From the NCBI GenBank assembly GCA_963782465.1, contig CAWAJR010000005.1, forward strand, positions 496,001-560,000: a stretch of 64,000 nt of DNA, given 5' to 3'. Position numbers and translations under genes: made by a program. This DNA comes from JAODBJ01 sp963782465 (GTDB lineage: Bacteria > Actinomycetota > Acidimicrobiia > IMCC26256 > PALSA-610). Under the pieces are notes generated by a model that worked only from the letters and a program-made list of their open reading frames with translations, searched no databases and had not been told where the DNA came from. Of the stretch, positions 37,300 through 45,266 are shown piece after piece (positions within the stretch are counted from its first letter, which is position 1; every line of letters starts with the position of its first letter).

Positions 37300-38624
37300 G
37301 CAGGAACCTCGGTGTTCTGGGCGGCGATGCGGGCCGCGATGTCGTCGCGGAAGTACTTGTTGAGGCTCGCGACGGGCGACGCGACGCTCGGGCCGAGCGG
37401 GCAGAGCGTGGTCTGGCTGAACGGCGCGGCCATGAAGTTCGGGGAGATGTTGTCGGCGACGTCGCAGACCATCTCGAAGTCGGCCGGGCTCGCGTAGCCG
37501 TTCAGGATGCGGTAGAGGACCTTCTCGATCCAGCCCGTCCCTTCGCGGCACGGCGTGCACTTGCCGCAGCTCTCGTGCGAATAGAACTTCGCGAGACGCC
37601 ACGCGACGCGCACGGGGTCGGTGTCCTCGTCGAACACCATCACCGCGCCCGAGCCGAGGCTCGTCCCGAGTTTCTGCGACGCGTGGTCCATGTCGTACGG
37701 CTCGTCGAGGTGCTCTTCGCGCAACCACTGGAACGATGCGCCGCCGGGCAGGAAGAAATTGAGCGCCTTGTCGTCGCGGATGCCACCACCGAGGCCGTAG
37801 ATGATGTCGCGGAACGTACAGCCGTAGGCGATCTCGTAGTTCCCGGGTTTCTTCACGTGACCGGACAGCGAGCAGATACGCGTTCCGGTCGAGCGGGCCA
37901 TGCCGAGCTTCGCGTACTCCTCGCCACCGAGCCGCACGATGTGGGGAAGCGTCGAAAGGGTCTCGACGTTGTTGACCACCGTCGGCTTCGCGTAGAGGCC
38001 TTCGATGGCCGGGAACGGCGGCTTCAACCGGGGCATCCCCCGGTTGCCTTCGAGCGACTCGAGCAACGCGGTCTCTTCGCCGCAGATGTACGCGCCGGCG
38101 CCCCGGTGCACGACGAGGTCGACGTCGAACCCCGAACCGAGGATGTCGCGCCCGAGCAGGCTCTTCGCCTTCGCATCGGCAATGGCCGCGAGGAGGCGGT
38201 CGTAGCCGAGCGCGAATTCGCCCCGGCAGTAGACGAACGCGGTGTTGCACTGGATCGCGTACGCCGCGATCACGATCCCTTCGATCAACTGGTGCGGGTC
38301 GCGTTCGAGCAACATGCGGTCTTTGAACGTCGACGGTTCGCCTTCGTCGCCGTTCACCACGAGGTACCGCGGGAAACTGTCCTTCGGTAGGAACGACCAC
38401 TTTTGGCCCGTCGCGAAGTTCGCGCCACCACGGCCGCGCAGGCCGGATGCGGAAACCGCCGCCTGCGCGAGCGATGGGTCGCCCTGCGCGAGCACCTGCT
38501 TCAACGAGTCGTAGCCGCCGGTCGCCAGCGACGCCTCGATCGTCCACGAGTCGTCGGGGCGGTCGTGCAGTCGCTTCGTGACAATGCGGGTCTCGGCGAA
38601 CGGTTGCGTTGTTGAAGCCGTCAT
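37296..38624 (-). CDS. nuoF: NADH-quinone oxidoreductase subunit F (14-subunit cluster)
   Basis: 442-residue NADH- and FMN-binding subunit, the electron entry site. GLRGRGGANFATGQKW is the FMN/NADH loop and GAGAYICGEETALLESLEG follows. Cluster N3 ligands are C353, C356, C359 (ESCGKCTPCREG) and C408 (TLCPLG). No second copy exists in the other nuo cluster. The ATG overlaps the nuoE stop by 4 nt. Confidence 0.97.
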   Translation of the reverse strand: MTASTTQPFAETRIVTKRLHDRPDDSWTIEASLATGGYDSLKQVLAQGDPSLAQAAVSASGLRGRGGANFATGQKWSFLPKDSFPRYLVVNGDEGEPSTFKDRMLLERDPHQLIEGIVIAAYAIQCNTAFVYCRGEFALGYDRLLAAIADAKAKSLLGRDILGSGFDVDLVVHRGAGAYICGEETALLESLEGNRGMPRLKPPFPAIEGLYAKPTVVNNVETLSTLPHIVRLGGEEYAKLGMARSTGTRICSLSGHVKKPGNYEIAYGCTFRDIIYGLGGGIRDDKALNFFLPGGASFQWLREEHLDEPYDMDHASQKLGTSLGSGAVMVFDEDTDPVRVAWRLAKFYSHESCGKCTPCREGTGWIEKVLYRILNGYASPADFEMVCDVADNISPNFMAAPFSQTTLCPLGPSVASPVASLNKYFRDDIAARIAAQNTEVPA

Positions 38625-39106
38625 GTTGGCGTTCCCGACACGGTGCGAGCTTTGAGCCGGCCCGCCTTGTAGTCCTCGACGACCGCTTCGGCCATCTCCG
38701 GGTTCATGTGCTCGTGGAATTCGTAATTGACCTGCATCGAGGGTGCGTTCCCGCACGCCGCGAGGCATTCGACCTCTTCGACGGTCACGTCGTCGTCGTC
38801 GGCGTACTTCGCTTCGAGATGTTCGAGGATCTCGGGCCCGCCGACCACGAGGCACGTCACGTTCGTGCACACCGAAACGATGAGCTTCCCGCACGGTCGG
38901 CGCTTGAACATCGTGTAGAAGCTGACCGTCCCCTGCACCTCGGCCGCGTTGACCCCGACCAGTTCCGCGATCTCGTCGATCGCTTCGGGCATCACGTGGC
39001 CGTCCTGGTCCTGGGCCAGGTACGCGAGCGGCATGATCGCCGACCGCGATTGCGGGTACTGCGCCACGATGTCGCGCGCGCGAGCGCGGTTGTCGTCGGT
39101 GAACAT
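38621..39106 (-). CDS. nuoE: NADH-quinone oxidoreductase subunit E (14-subunit cluster)
   Basis: 161-residue thioredoxin-like subunit binding [2Fe-2S] cluster N1a through C80-x4-C85 and C114-x3-C118. Start MFTDDNRARARDIVAQYPQS from the ATG at 39104-39106, preceded by GGGGGTGAAG; a GTG two codons upstream is an alternative. The GGGGGT word that supplies the ribosome binding site is part of the 65-bp repeat unit. Confidence 0.95.
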   Translation of the reverse strand: MFTDDNRARARDIVAQYPQSRSAIMPLAYLAQDQDGHVMPEAIDEIAELVGVNAAEVQGTVSFYTMFKRRPCGKLIVSVCTNVTCLVVGGPEILEHLEAKYADDDDVTVEEVECLAACGNAPSMQVNYEFHEHMNPEMAEAVVEDYKAGRLKARTVSGTPT

Positions 39107-39110
39107 CTTC

Positions 39111-39305
39111 ACCCCCGCCCCGCGGCACACGCCGAGGGGCTCCGCATGAGGTCGTGCTTGCTTCCCACCGCTCCTACCCCCGCCCCGCGGCACACGCCGA
39201 GGGGCTCCGCGTGAGGTCGTGCTTGCTTCCCACCGCTCCTACCCCCGCCCCGCGGCACACGACGAGGGGCTTCGCGTGAGGTCGTACGTGCTTCCCACCG
39301 CTCCT
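39111..39305. repeat. Three tandem 65-bp repeats in the nuoD-nuoE gap
   Basis: ACCCCCGCCCCGCGGCACAC recurs at 39111, 39176 and 39241, period exactly 65 bp, ending at 39305 against the nuoD stop. Units one and two differ at a single position, unit three at four or five. On the minus strand each unit starts with AGGAGCGGTGGGAAGC and ends with GCGGGGCGGGGGT. It is unrelated in sequence to the 89-bp repeat of the other nuo cluster but sits in an equivalent place. Confidence 0.95.
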
Positions 39306-40672
39306 ACCGGTCCACTTCGCCCATGATGGGGTCGACGCTCGAAACGATCGCTACCGCGTCGGCCACGAGACTGCCGCGGGCCATCGGTTCGGCCGACTGC
39401 AGGTTGTAGAACGACGGCCCCCGAATGTGGAGCCGCGCCGGCTTGGAAGAGCCGTCGCTCACGAGATAGCACCCGATCTCACCGCGTGGCGACTCGACCG
39501 ACGCGTACGTCTCGCCCGCCGGCACCTTGAAGCCCTCGGTGAAGAGCTTGAAGTGGTGGATCAACGCTTCCATCGACTCGTCGATCCGCGCGCGGCGGGG
39601 GTGTGACCTTCTTGTCTTGCACGCGGTAGTCGCCGAGCGGCATCCGTTCGACGCACTGCCGCACGATCTTGATCGACTCGAGCACCTCGTAGAGGCGGAT
39701 GCGGTAACGGTCGAACACATCGCCGTTCTCCGTGTAGATCACGTCGAAGTCGACCTCGTCGTACGCGAGGTAGGGCTGCGCCTTGCGGAGGTCCCACGCG
39801 AACCCGGTCGAACGCAGGATCGGGCCGGTGATCGACAGCGCGAGGCATTCCTCGGTGGTGATCGTCCCCACACCGACGGTGCGCTCGAGCCAGATGGGGT
39901 TCTGCGAGAGCAGTTCGTCGTAGTCGTGGATGCCGGCTTCGACCGTGTCGCACAACGCGAGCACGTCTTCCTGCCAGCCTTCGTGAAGGTCGACGGCCAC
40001 GCCCCCGGGACGGATGTAGTTCGGGTTCATCCGCAAGCCGGTCGTCTTCTCGTAGAACCGCAGGACCTGTTCGCGTTCGCGCCACCCGTACAGCATCATC
40101 GACACGGCACCGATGTCCATGCCGTTCGTCGCCTGGAACAGCAAGTGCGACGACATCCGGTTGAGTTCCTGGAACATCATCCGGATCCACGTCGCCCGCG
40201 GCGGCACCTCGATGCCGAGCAGGTTCTCGACCGCCGTCGCGAACACGAGCTCGTTGGAGAACGGCGCCGCGTAGTCCATGCGGGTGACGTTGGTCGGGCC
40301 CTGCACGTAGGTGAGGTCTTCGCCCGTCTTCTCCATACCTGTGTGCAGGTAGCCGATCACCGGCTTGATACGCACGACTTCTTCGGAGTCGAGCTCCATC
40401 ATGAGGCGCAGCACACCGTGGGTCGACGGGTGTTGCGGGCCCATGTTGATGATCATGGTGTCGTCGACGCCCTCACCTTCGGGCCACAGCCCTCCGGTGA
40501 GCACCAGCTCACGCGTCTTGGTGCGAAGTTCTTGCGCGCCTTCGCCGGTCTGGCGTTCCAGCCGTTCTTCTTCGATGTCGAACCGGATGTCGAAGTCGTC
40601 GCGATCTTCGTCTTCGTCGCTCGCCGTCGGAGGCTCGCCGCTCACGTTCTCGCTCGCGCTCACATCGCTCAT
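39304..40672 (-). CDS. nuoD: NADH-quinone oxidoreductase subunit D (14-subunit cluster), one frameshift near 39600
   Basis: 49-kDa-type subunit, about 455 residues after repair. NMGPQHPSTHGVLRLMMELD and GLRMNPNYIRPGGVAVDL are present in the first frame. At VQDKKVTPP the frame breaks in an ACACCCCCGCCGCGCGCG run; the C-terminus (RIDESMEALIHHFKLFTEGF to IMGEVDR) is read in the next frame to 39304. The total span leaves one extra base. An acidic N-terminal extension (about 65 residues, DEDEDRDDFDIRFD) precedes the conserved core. The ATG overlaps the nuoC stop. Confidence 0.94.
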
Positions 40673-41235
40673 CGTGGGCTCGGATCTCCCTTGAACGTCA
40701 CGGGAACCCGCGCGGGCGGGAAGTCTTTGCGCAGCGGGTAACCGTTCCAATCGTCGGGCATCAGGATGCGGGTGAGGTCGGGATGGCCTTCGAAGACGAT
40801 CCCGAACATGTCGTAGGCCTCGCGCTCGCCGAAGTTCATACCCGGGTACACGTCGGCCAACGTCGAAACCGTCGGTTCGGCCGCCGGCACCTCGCAGATC
40901 ACGCGAATGCGACGGTTCCGCGAGTGCGAGATGAAGTTGGCAACCACTTCGAACCGCTCCGGCACGACACCGGGCGGGCAGAACCGCACACCGTCGAGGA
41001 GGTGGTCGACGACGGTGACGTCGAGGCACATCGTGAACTGCTGCTCGTCGCGCAGGTGCAGCGCGACGTCGTGCCACGATGCCCGGTCGACGTAGACAAC
41101 GGGCTGCCCGTGGCTGTCGTTGAACACCGAACCGGCGAACGCGTCGAGCAACGCGGCGGCGACGGCGTCGGACGGAGGCAACGGCTCCGCTTCGGTTTCT
41201 TCGTGAGCACTTTCACGAGCGTTGTCGTCAGGCAT
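40669..41235 (-). CDS. nuoC: NADH-quinone oxidoreductase subunit C (14-subunit cluster)
   Basis: 188-residue 30-kDa-type subunit. PGMNFGEREAYDMFGIVFEG and WNGYPLRKDFP are the signatures. The N-terminal 25 residues are acidic and variable. It lies 25 nt after nuoB and overlaps nuoD by 4 nt. Confidence 0.96.
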   Translation of the reverse strand: MPDDNARESAHEETEAEPLPPSDAVAAALLDAFAGSVFNDSHGQPVVYVDRASWHDVALHLRDEQQFTMCLDVTVVDHLLDGVRFCPPGVVPERFEVVANFISHSRNRRIRVICEVPAAEPTVSTLADVYPGMNFGEREAYDMFGIVFEGHPDLTRILMPDDWNGYPLRKDFPPARVPVTFKGDPSPR

Positions 41236-41260
41236 GGAGAACCGGGGCTGCAGTTCGCGA

Positions 41261-41797
41261 TCAGGCGCCGGTGGGAACGGGCGCTTCGAGGTGGATCCCC
41301 GCGCCGCCGGTCGCGGTCTGCGTCCGCCGGCGCAGCAACTCGCCGGTACGGATCTGCTCGTGCAGCGTGAGGATCCCGTGCATCAGCGTTTCGGGGTTGG
41401 GTGGGCAACCGGGGACGTACACGTCGACCGGGACGATCTGGTCGACGCCTTGGACGATCGCGTAGTTGTTGAACATCCCGCCGCTGCTCGCGCACACGCC
41501 CATCGAGATGACCCACTTCGGCTCGACCATCTGGTCGTAGACCTGCCGGAGTACGGGCGCCATCTTCTGGCTGACCCGGCCCGCGACGATCATCAGGTCG
41601 GCTTGGCGCGGGCTGGCGCGGAAGACTTCCATGCCGTAGCGCGCCAGGTCGTAGTCGGCGGCGCCGGCGGCCATCATCTCGAGCGCGCAGCACGCGAGCC
41701 CGAACGTCGCGGGGAACACGGAGTTACGTCGCGCCCATCGCACGAGGTCTTCGACACGCCCGGTGAGGAAGTTGTACGGAACCGCGTCGAGTCCCAT
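41261..41797 (-). CDS. nuoB: NADH-quinone oxidoreductase subunit B (14-subunit cluster)
   Basis: 178-residue cluster N2 subunit with C36-C37 (LACCALEM), C102 (MGVCASSGG) and C131 (VPGCPPNPE). The C-terminal tail after LRRRTQTATG is variable. The ATG shares a base with the nuoA stop (TGATG). Confidence 0.96.
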   Translation of the reverse strand: MGLDAVPYNFLTGRVEDLVRWARRNSVFPATFGLACCALEMMAAGAADYDLARYGMEVFRASPRQADLMIVAGRVSQKMAPVLRQVYDQMVEPKWVISMGVCASSGGMFNNYAIVQGVDQIVPVDVYVPGCPPNPETLMHGILTLHEQIRTGELLRRRTQTATGGAGIHLEAPVPTGA

Positions 41798-42267
41798 CAG
41801 GCCGCCACCTCCTCGCCGGTCGCGGGGTCGACTTCGGGTTTCGCGGCCGGGTCGAGCACCGCGCGCTTCGTGCGCAGGATCGGCCCGGCGGTCTGCTCGA
41901 TCACCCGCCTCACCGGGCCCCAATCGAGCGCGCCGACGGAGAGCAGGTACGCGAACGGGACCAGCAACACGAGGACGAACACCGCCATCGCGAGCAGCCC
42001 GTAGAGGCTGAGACCCCGGAAGACGGTGGCGAACGGGTAGAGGAAGACGATCTCGACGTCGAGGACGATGAAACTCATCGCCACCAGGTAGAACTTCACC
42101 GGGAAGCGTTCGACGACGTCTTCTTCGGGGACGATCCCGCATTCGTACGGTGCCTGTTTCGCCGAGTTGGGCCGCTGCGGTGCCAGCAGGATCGACGCGA
42201 CGAACGACAGCGAGACGAACGCGACGACGAGCGCCGCCATCACCAGAATCGGCAGGTAGTCAGCCAT
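41797..42267 (-). CDS. nuoA: NADH-quinone oxidoreductase subunit A (14-subunit cluster)
   Basis: 156-residue subunit with three helices; YECGIVPEEDVVERFPVKFY carries the conserved loop Cys, and LDVEIVFLYPFA follows. A C-terminal extension of about 35 residues (AVLDPAAKPEVDPATGEE) is not found in the other NuoA. It is the first gene of the 14-subunit cluster; the upstream gap is repeat copy c. Confidence 0.96.
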   Translation of the reverse strand: MADYLPILVMAALVVAFVSLSFVASILLAPQRPNSAKQAPYECGIVPEEDVVERFPVKFYLVAMSFIVLDVEIVFLYPFATVFRGLSLYGLLAMAVFVLVLLVPFAYLLSVGALDWGPVRRVIEQTAGPILRTKRAVLDPAAKPEVDPATGEEVAA

Positions 42268-42272
42268 AGATG

Positions 42273-42381
42273 CTTTCTCGCTCGCTCAGTCGCCACCCTC
42301 GCGGTTGGCGGCTGAGCAGGGCTCCGTCGCTTGTTGGCGAGCTCGCTTGCGCTCGCATTCCCTCTCGCTCGCCGCGCTCAC
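42273..42381. repeat. Dispersed intergenic repeat, copy c (upstream of nuoA)
   Basis: Minus-strand order: GTGAGCGCGGCGAGCGAGAG, GCGAGCGCAAGCGAGCTCGCC, AGCGACGGAGCCCTGC, CAGCCGCCAACCGCGAGGG, GGCGACTGAGCGAGCGAGAAAG, ending six bases before the nuoA ATG. This matches copy d almost word for word on the opposite strand. Confidence 0.8.
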
Positions 42382-42431
42382 ATTACGTCTCGCGCGTTGT
42401 TGCCCGCCGTTTTGGCGACGGGGACCACTGC

Positions 42432-43715
42432 TCAGGTCACGGCGACGAGCGCGGCGACGGCCTTGTACACCGCTTCGGCCGGGCCGAGCTCGTCGGGGCG
42501 GAGCAGGTTCGCCATGATCCGCAGTACCCATTCCATCAAGGTGCGGCTGTGCATCCCGATCCGGGTGAGTTCGCGCATCACCGCCGGGTTCCCGATCGCT
42601 TTCACGAAGGCTCGGGCGACCTTGAAGTAGAGGGCATAGACCTCGTCGAGCCGCTGCGAGTAGGTCTGCAGGGCCAACCCGTCGCCGGTGACGAGGGCGA
42701 GGTCGACCGCATCGGCCGCCAGGCGACCCGTCTCGTAGGCGATGGAGATGCCCTCGCCGTTGAACGGGTTGACGCATCCCGCCGCGTCACCGACCACCAG
42801 ATAGGTGGGGCCGACCCGTGGTTGCACCGAGGCGCCCGTGGGCAGGCGCCCACCAGTGGGTGCGCACGTCGCGGTCTGGGAGGAAATGCCCCAATATGCG
42901 GGCGCGGTTTCGCAAAAGGCGTCCATCAGGTGCGACGTATTGATGTTCTTCCATCCCGAGAAGGTCGAGAGGAGGCCGACACCGACGTTGACCGTTCCGT
43001 CGCCAACCGGAAAAATCCACCCGTAACCTGGCAAATGGTTGCCGTCGCGGTCGCGTATGTCGAGATGGCTCTCGATCCAGGGATCGTCGTGACGCGGACT
43101 GGTGAAATAGCCGCGTATCGCCATGCCGAGGGGGTACGAGCGGTCCCGGGCGGTCCCGAGGGCACGACCGAAGCGCGAGTTGGCGCCGTCGGCGACCACG
43201 ACATAGCGGGCACGGATGGCCGCGGTGGTGCCGTCGTCCTTGTGCTTGACCACCGCGCCGGTCACCAGGCCGCCCTCGACGAGCGGCGCGATGGCTTCGG
43301 TCGCGGGCCGGAGCGTCGCGCCGGCCTTGACCGCGTTGTTCGCGACCATGTCGTCGAGGTCGTGGCGGCGCACGACGTAGCCATACGGGGGGAAATCGGG
43401 ATGGTCCGGCCAGCGCATCTCGATGGAGATGTCGTGCGCGTTCGCCCGCAGCCCGTCGTAGCGCTGGAACCCCTGCAGCGGTTCGGCGAGGCCCATGTCG
43501 TGCAGCTGGCGAACCACGCGCGGAGTGAGCCCGTCGCCACAGGTCTTGTCGCGCGGGAAACGCTTCTTCTCGACCATGCATACCCGGTGCCCGCGTTCGG
43601 CAAGCCAGTACGCGGTGGCCGCGCCGGAGGGGCCGGCCCCGACGACGAGCGCGTCGAAGTTGGCGTCGTCGACGGATGAGGCCGAGCCGTTTTGCTCGCT
43701 TGTGCGGTCGTGCAC
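42432..43715 (-). CDS. Geranylgeranyl reductase family flavoprotein (possible menaquinone reductase)
   Basis: 427-residue FAD-dependent oxidoreductase. The Rossmann motif is ALVVGAGPSGAATAYWLAE; KKRFPRDKTCGDGLTPR and VVGDAAGCVNPFNGEGISIA are typical of the geranylgeranyl reductase/MenJ group. Such enzymes reduce prenyl chains of lipids or one isoprene bond of menaquinone. Its place beside complex I and the bc complex favours menaquinone reduction, which is inference. The GTG at 43713-43715 has GGGAGG seven bases upstream; the longer upstream frame is not conserved. Confidence 0.85.
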   Translation of the reverse strand: MHDRTSEQNGSASSVDDANFDALVVGAGPSGAATAYWLAERGHRVCMVEKKRFPRDKTCGDGLTPRVVRQLHDMGLAEPLQGFQRYDGLRANAHDISIEMRWPDHPDFPPYGYVVRRHDLDDMVANNAVKAGATLRPATEAIAPLVEGGLVTGAVVKHKDDGTTAAIRARYVVVADGANSRFGRALGTARDRSYPLGMAIRGYFTSPRHDDPWIESHLDIRDRDGNHLPGYGWIFPVGDGTVNVGVGLLSTFSGWKNINTSHLMDAFCETAPAYWGISSQTATCAPTGGRLPTGASVQPRVGPTYLVVGDAAGCVNPFNGEGISIAYETGRLAADAVDLALVTGDGLALQTYSQRLDEVYALYFKVARAFVKAIGNPAVMRELTRIGMHSRTLMEWVLRIMANLLRPDELGPAEAVYKAVAALVAVT

Positions 43716-43918
43716 GCGCGTGCCTCCCAAGTCGCTCTCATGATCACATACGCGCGCCGCGGGTCTCGTACGCGAAAACCGCTCCCTACCTGGCCCGCGA
43801 TGTGCCGCGGACTCGAATAGCGTGGTAGCAAACGCTTTACACCACGGGCGCGACGAGCAGTCGCCGTGCGCGGTGGGATACGGCGGTCCGGGAACCAGTC
43901 GAGGAGCTTCCTGCCGAC

Positions 43919-44485
43919 ATGGGCCAAGCGTTGTCGAGTGTGCTCGCACTGCACACGTGGAACCTGTTGCCAAAGAGCGTGTTCACGTTCAATACGCCCT
44001 ACCTGCGGCCGGCCGGCCGGCTGATCTGGGCGTGCGTGCTCTTCTTCATCGGTATCGGGATCGTGGGCTTCCTGTGCACGAAGCCGAAGCCGGCGCGCAA
44101 GGCGACGTGGGCGGAGACGATCCTCGGCGCGGTGTTCGTCTGGGTGCTGCTGATCCTCGGTTACGGCACGATCCCGCACGAGTGGCTGCAGTTCGCCGCT
44201 GCGTACCTGAACTTCGGTACCGACACGTTCGCGCTGCACAAGAACCAGATCGCGAACCACCTGCCGCCGTTCGACGTGACCCGCCAGGTGATGGCGCACA
44301 TCGTCGTCGTCGGTATCTACGGCTTCATGCTCACGACGAACGTGAAGCTGTTCGCGATGTGGCAGAAGCGCCCCGTCGCCGAACCGGCCGAAGACGGCGC
44401 CCCCGCAACCCCGAGTGCCGGTTGGTTGCGCCGCCGCCTCCGCCGCACCAGCGCCTTCGGCCGCCCCGTCACGGTGGACGAGTGA
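43919..44485 (+). CDS. Three-helix membrane protein of the bc-complex locus, function unknown
   Basis: 188 residues, not recognised. Three hydrophobic helices: about 34-53 (LIWACVLFFIGIGIVGFLC), 65-86 (ETILGAVFVWVLLILGYGTI) and 124-147 (MAHIVVVGIYGFMLTTNVKL). Between helices 2 and 3 lies an amphipathic EWLQFAAAYLNFGTDTF and a charged DVTRQ. The tail is Arg-rich. It is the first gene of the ferredoxin-cytochrome b-Rieske-cytochrome c run and diverges from the flavoprotein gene. GAGGAG lies 13 nt upstream of the ATG, a little far. Possibly a subunit or assembly factor of the quinol oxidase. Confidence 0.75.
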   Translation: MGQALSSVLALHTWNLLPKSVFTFNTPYLRPAGRLIWACVLFFIGIGIVGFLCTKPKPARKATWAETILGAVFVWVLLILGYGTIPHEWLQFAAAYLNFGTDTFALHKNQIANHLPPFDVTRQVMAHIVVVGIYGFMLTTNVKLFAMWQKRPVAEPAEDGAPATPSAGWLRRRLRRTSAFGRPVTVDE

Positions 44486-44536
44486 TGCACCCGCGCACCC
44501 TCTCCCCCGCGCGATCCATCCCAGCCAATCCGAACC

Positions 44537-44576
44537 TGCGTCAGTTTTGCCGCGGTCGGGGGCCGAAACTGACGCA
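44537..44576. repeat. 11-bp inverted repeat after the membrane protein gene
   Basis: TGCGTCAGTTT (44537-44547) and AAACTGACGCA (44566-44576) form a perfect 11-bp stem with an 18-nt GC-rich loop, 51 nt after the stop at 44485. No T-tract follows. It may be a terminator-like stem or a short palindromic repeat. Confidence 0.55.
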
Positions 44577-44622
44577 CGTTGCGGGGGTGCGCCCATGGCA
44601 CAACCGCGCGACGGGCCAAGCT

Positions 44623-44796
44623 GCGGCGAGCGCAGCGAGCTCGCCAGGGAGCGACGGAGCCGTGCCCAACAGCCAACCGCGCGAGCGGCGACTGAGCGAC
44701 CGAGAAAGCGCGGCGAGCGCAGCGAGCTCGCCAGGGAGCGACGGAGCCGTGCCCAACAGCCAACCGCGCGAGCGGCGACTGAGCGACCGAGAAAGC
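44623..44796. repeat. Dispersed intergenic repeat, copy d, duplicated (2 x 87 bp)
   Basis: Two identical 87-bp units (44623-44709 and 44710-44796): GCGGCGAGCGCAGCGAGCTC, GCCAGGGAGCGACGGAGCC, CAACAGCCAACCGCGCGAGC, GGCGACTGAGCGACCGAGAA. It has the same orientation relative to the downstream gene as copies a-c. The 346-nt gap 44486-44831 holds only this and the preceding inverted repeat; frames crossing it are repeat-encoded and not genes. Confidence 0.92.
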
Positions 44797-44831
44797 ATGC
44801 GCGCGCTAGCACACCCGAGAGACGGCATCTG

Positions 44832-45245
44832 ATGGCGCGCACGGACGCGAACCCGCCGATGCCGGAGTTCGCCACCGACTACACGCTCCAAGAAGTCGAC
44901 CCCAAATGGTTGACCCAAGCCGTCAAACCCAAACAATTCCTCCACATCGACCAAGCCGAATGCATCCTCTGCGAAGGCTGCGTCGACATCTGCCCCTGGA
45001 AATGCATCCACATGCTCGCCGTCGACGCCATCGACCAAAGCGTCAACGCCGACATGCCCGGCGACGACCCCAAAGACCACGTCTTCTTCGTCGTCGACGA
45101 AGACGTCTGCACCCGCTGCGCCCTCTGCGTCGACCGCTGCCCCACCGGCGTCATCATCCTCGGCAAAGTCACCGACCAATGGGCCAACGGCGACCCCAAC
45201 GTCCGCACCAACCGACACGGCTACGCCTACGGCGTCCGATTCTGA
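44832..45245 (+). CDS. Ferredoxin with two [4Fe-4S] motifs
   Basis: 137 residues. CILCEGCVDICPWKC and CTRCALCVDRCPTG are two CxxCxxCxxxC motifs, so two [4Fe-4S] clusters are expected; about 25 residues separate them, with acidic DMPGDDPKDH. It is first in a tight run with cytochrome b (21-nt gap), so it may be an electron carrier or a peripheral subunit of the bc complex. From codon 20 onward the codon choice is unlike its neighbours: all six Lys are AAA and all six Gln are CAA, with C-ending codons elsewhere, whereas codons 1-19 use GCG, ACG and CCG like the rest of the window. Confidence 0.92.
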   Translation: MARTDANPPMPEFATDYTLQEVDPKWLTQAVKPKQFLHIDQAECILCEGCVDICPWKCIHMLAVDAIDQSVNADMPGDDPKDHVFFVVDEDVCTRCALCVDRCPTGVIILGKVTDQWANGDPNVRTNRHGYAYGVRF

Positions 45246-45266
45246 GCCCTTCTAAGGAGAGGCTTC

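Noticed and set aside
44415..44831. N-terminal extension of the ferredoxin frame through the duplicated repeat
   Set aside because: The extension is repeat-encoded; ferredoxin similarity begins at the ATG at 44832.
43822..44832. 336-codon plus-strand frame over the first bc-locus gene and the repeats
   Set aside because: It is out of frame with the conserved-looking membrane protein at 43919 and its second half only translates the 87-bp repeats.
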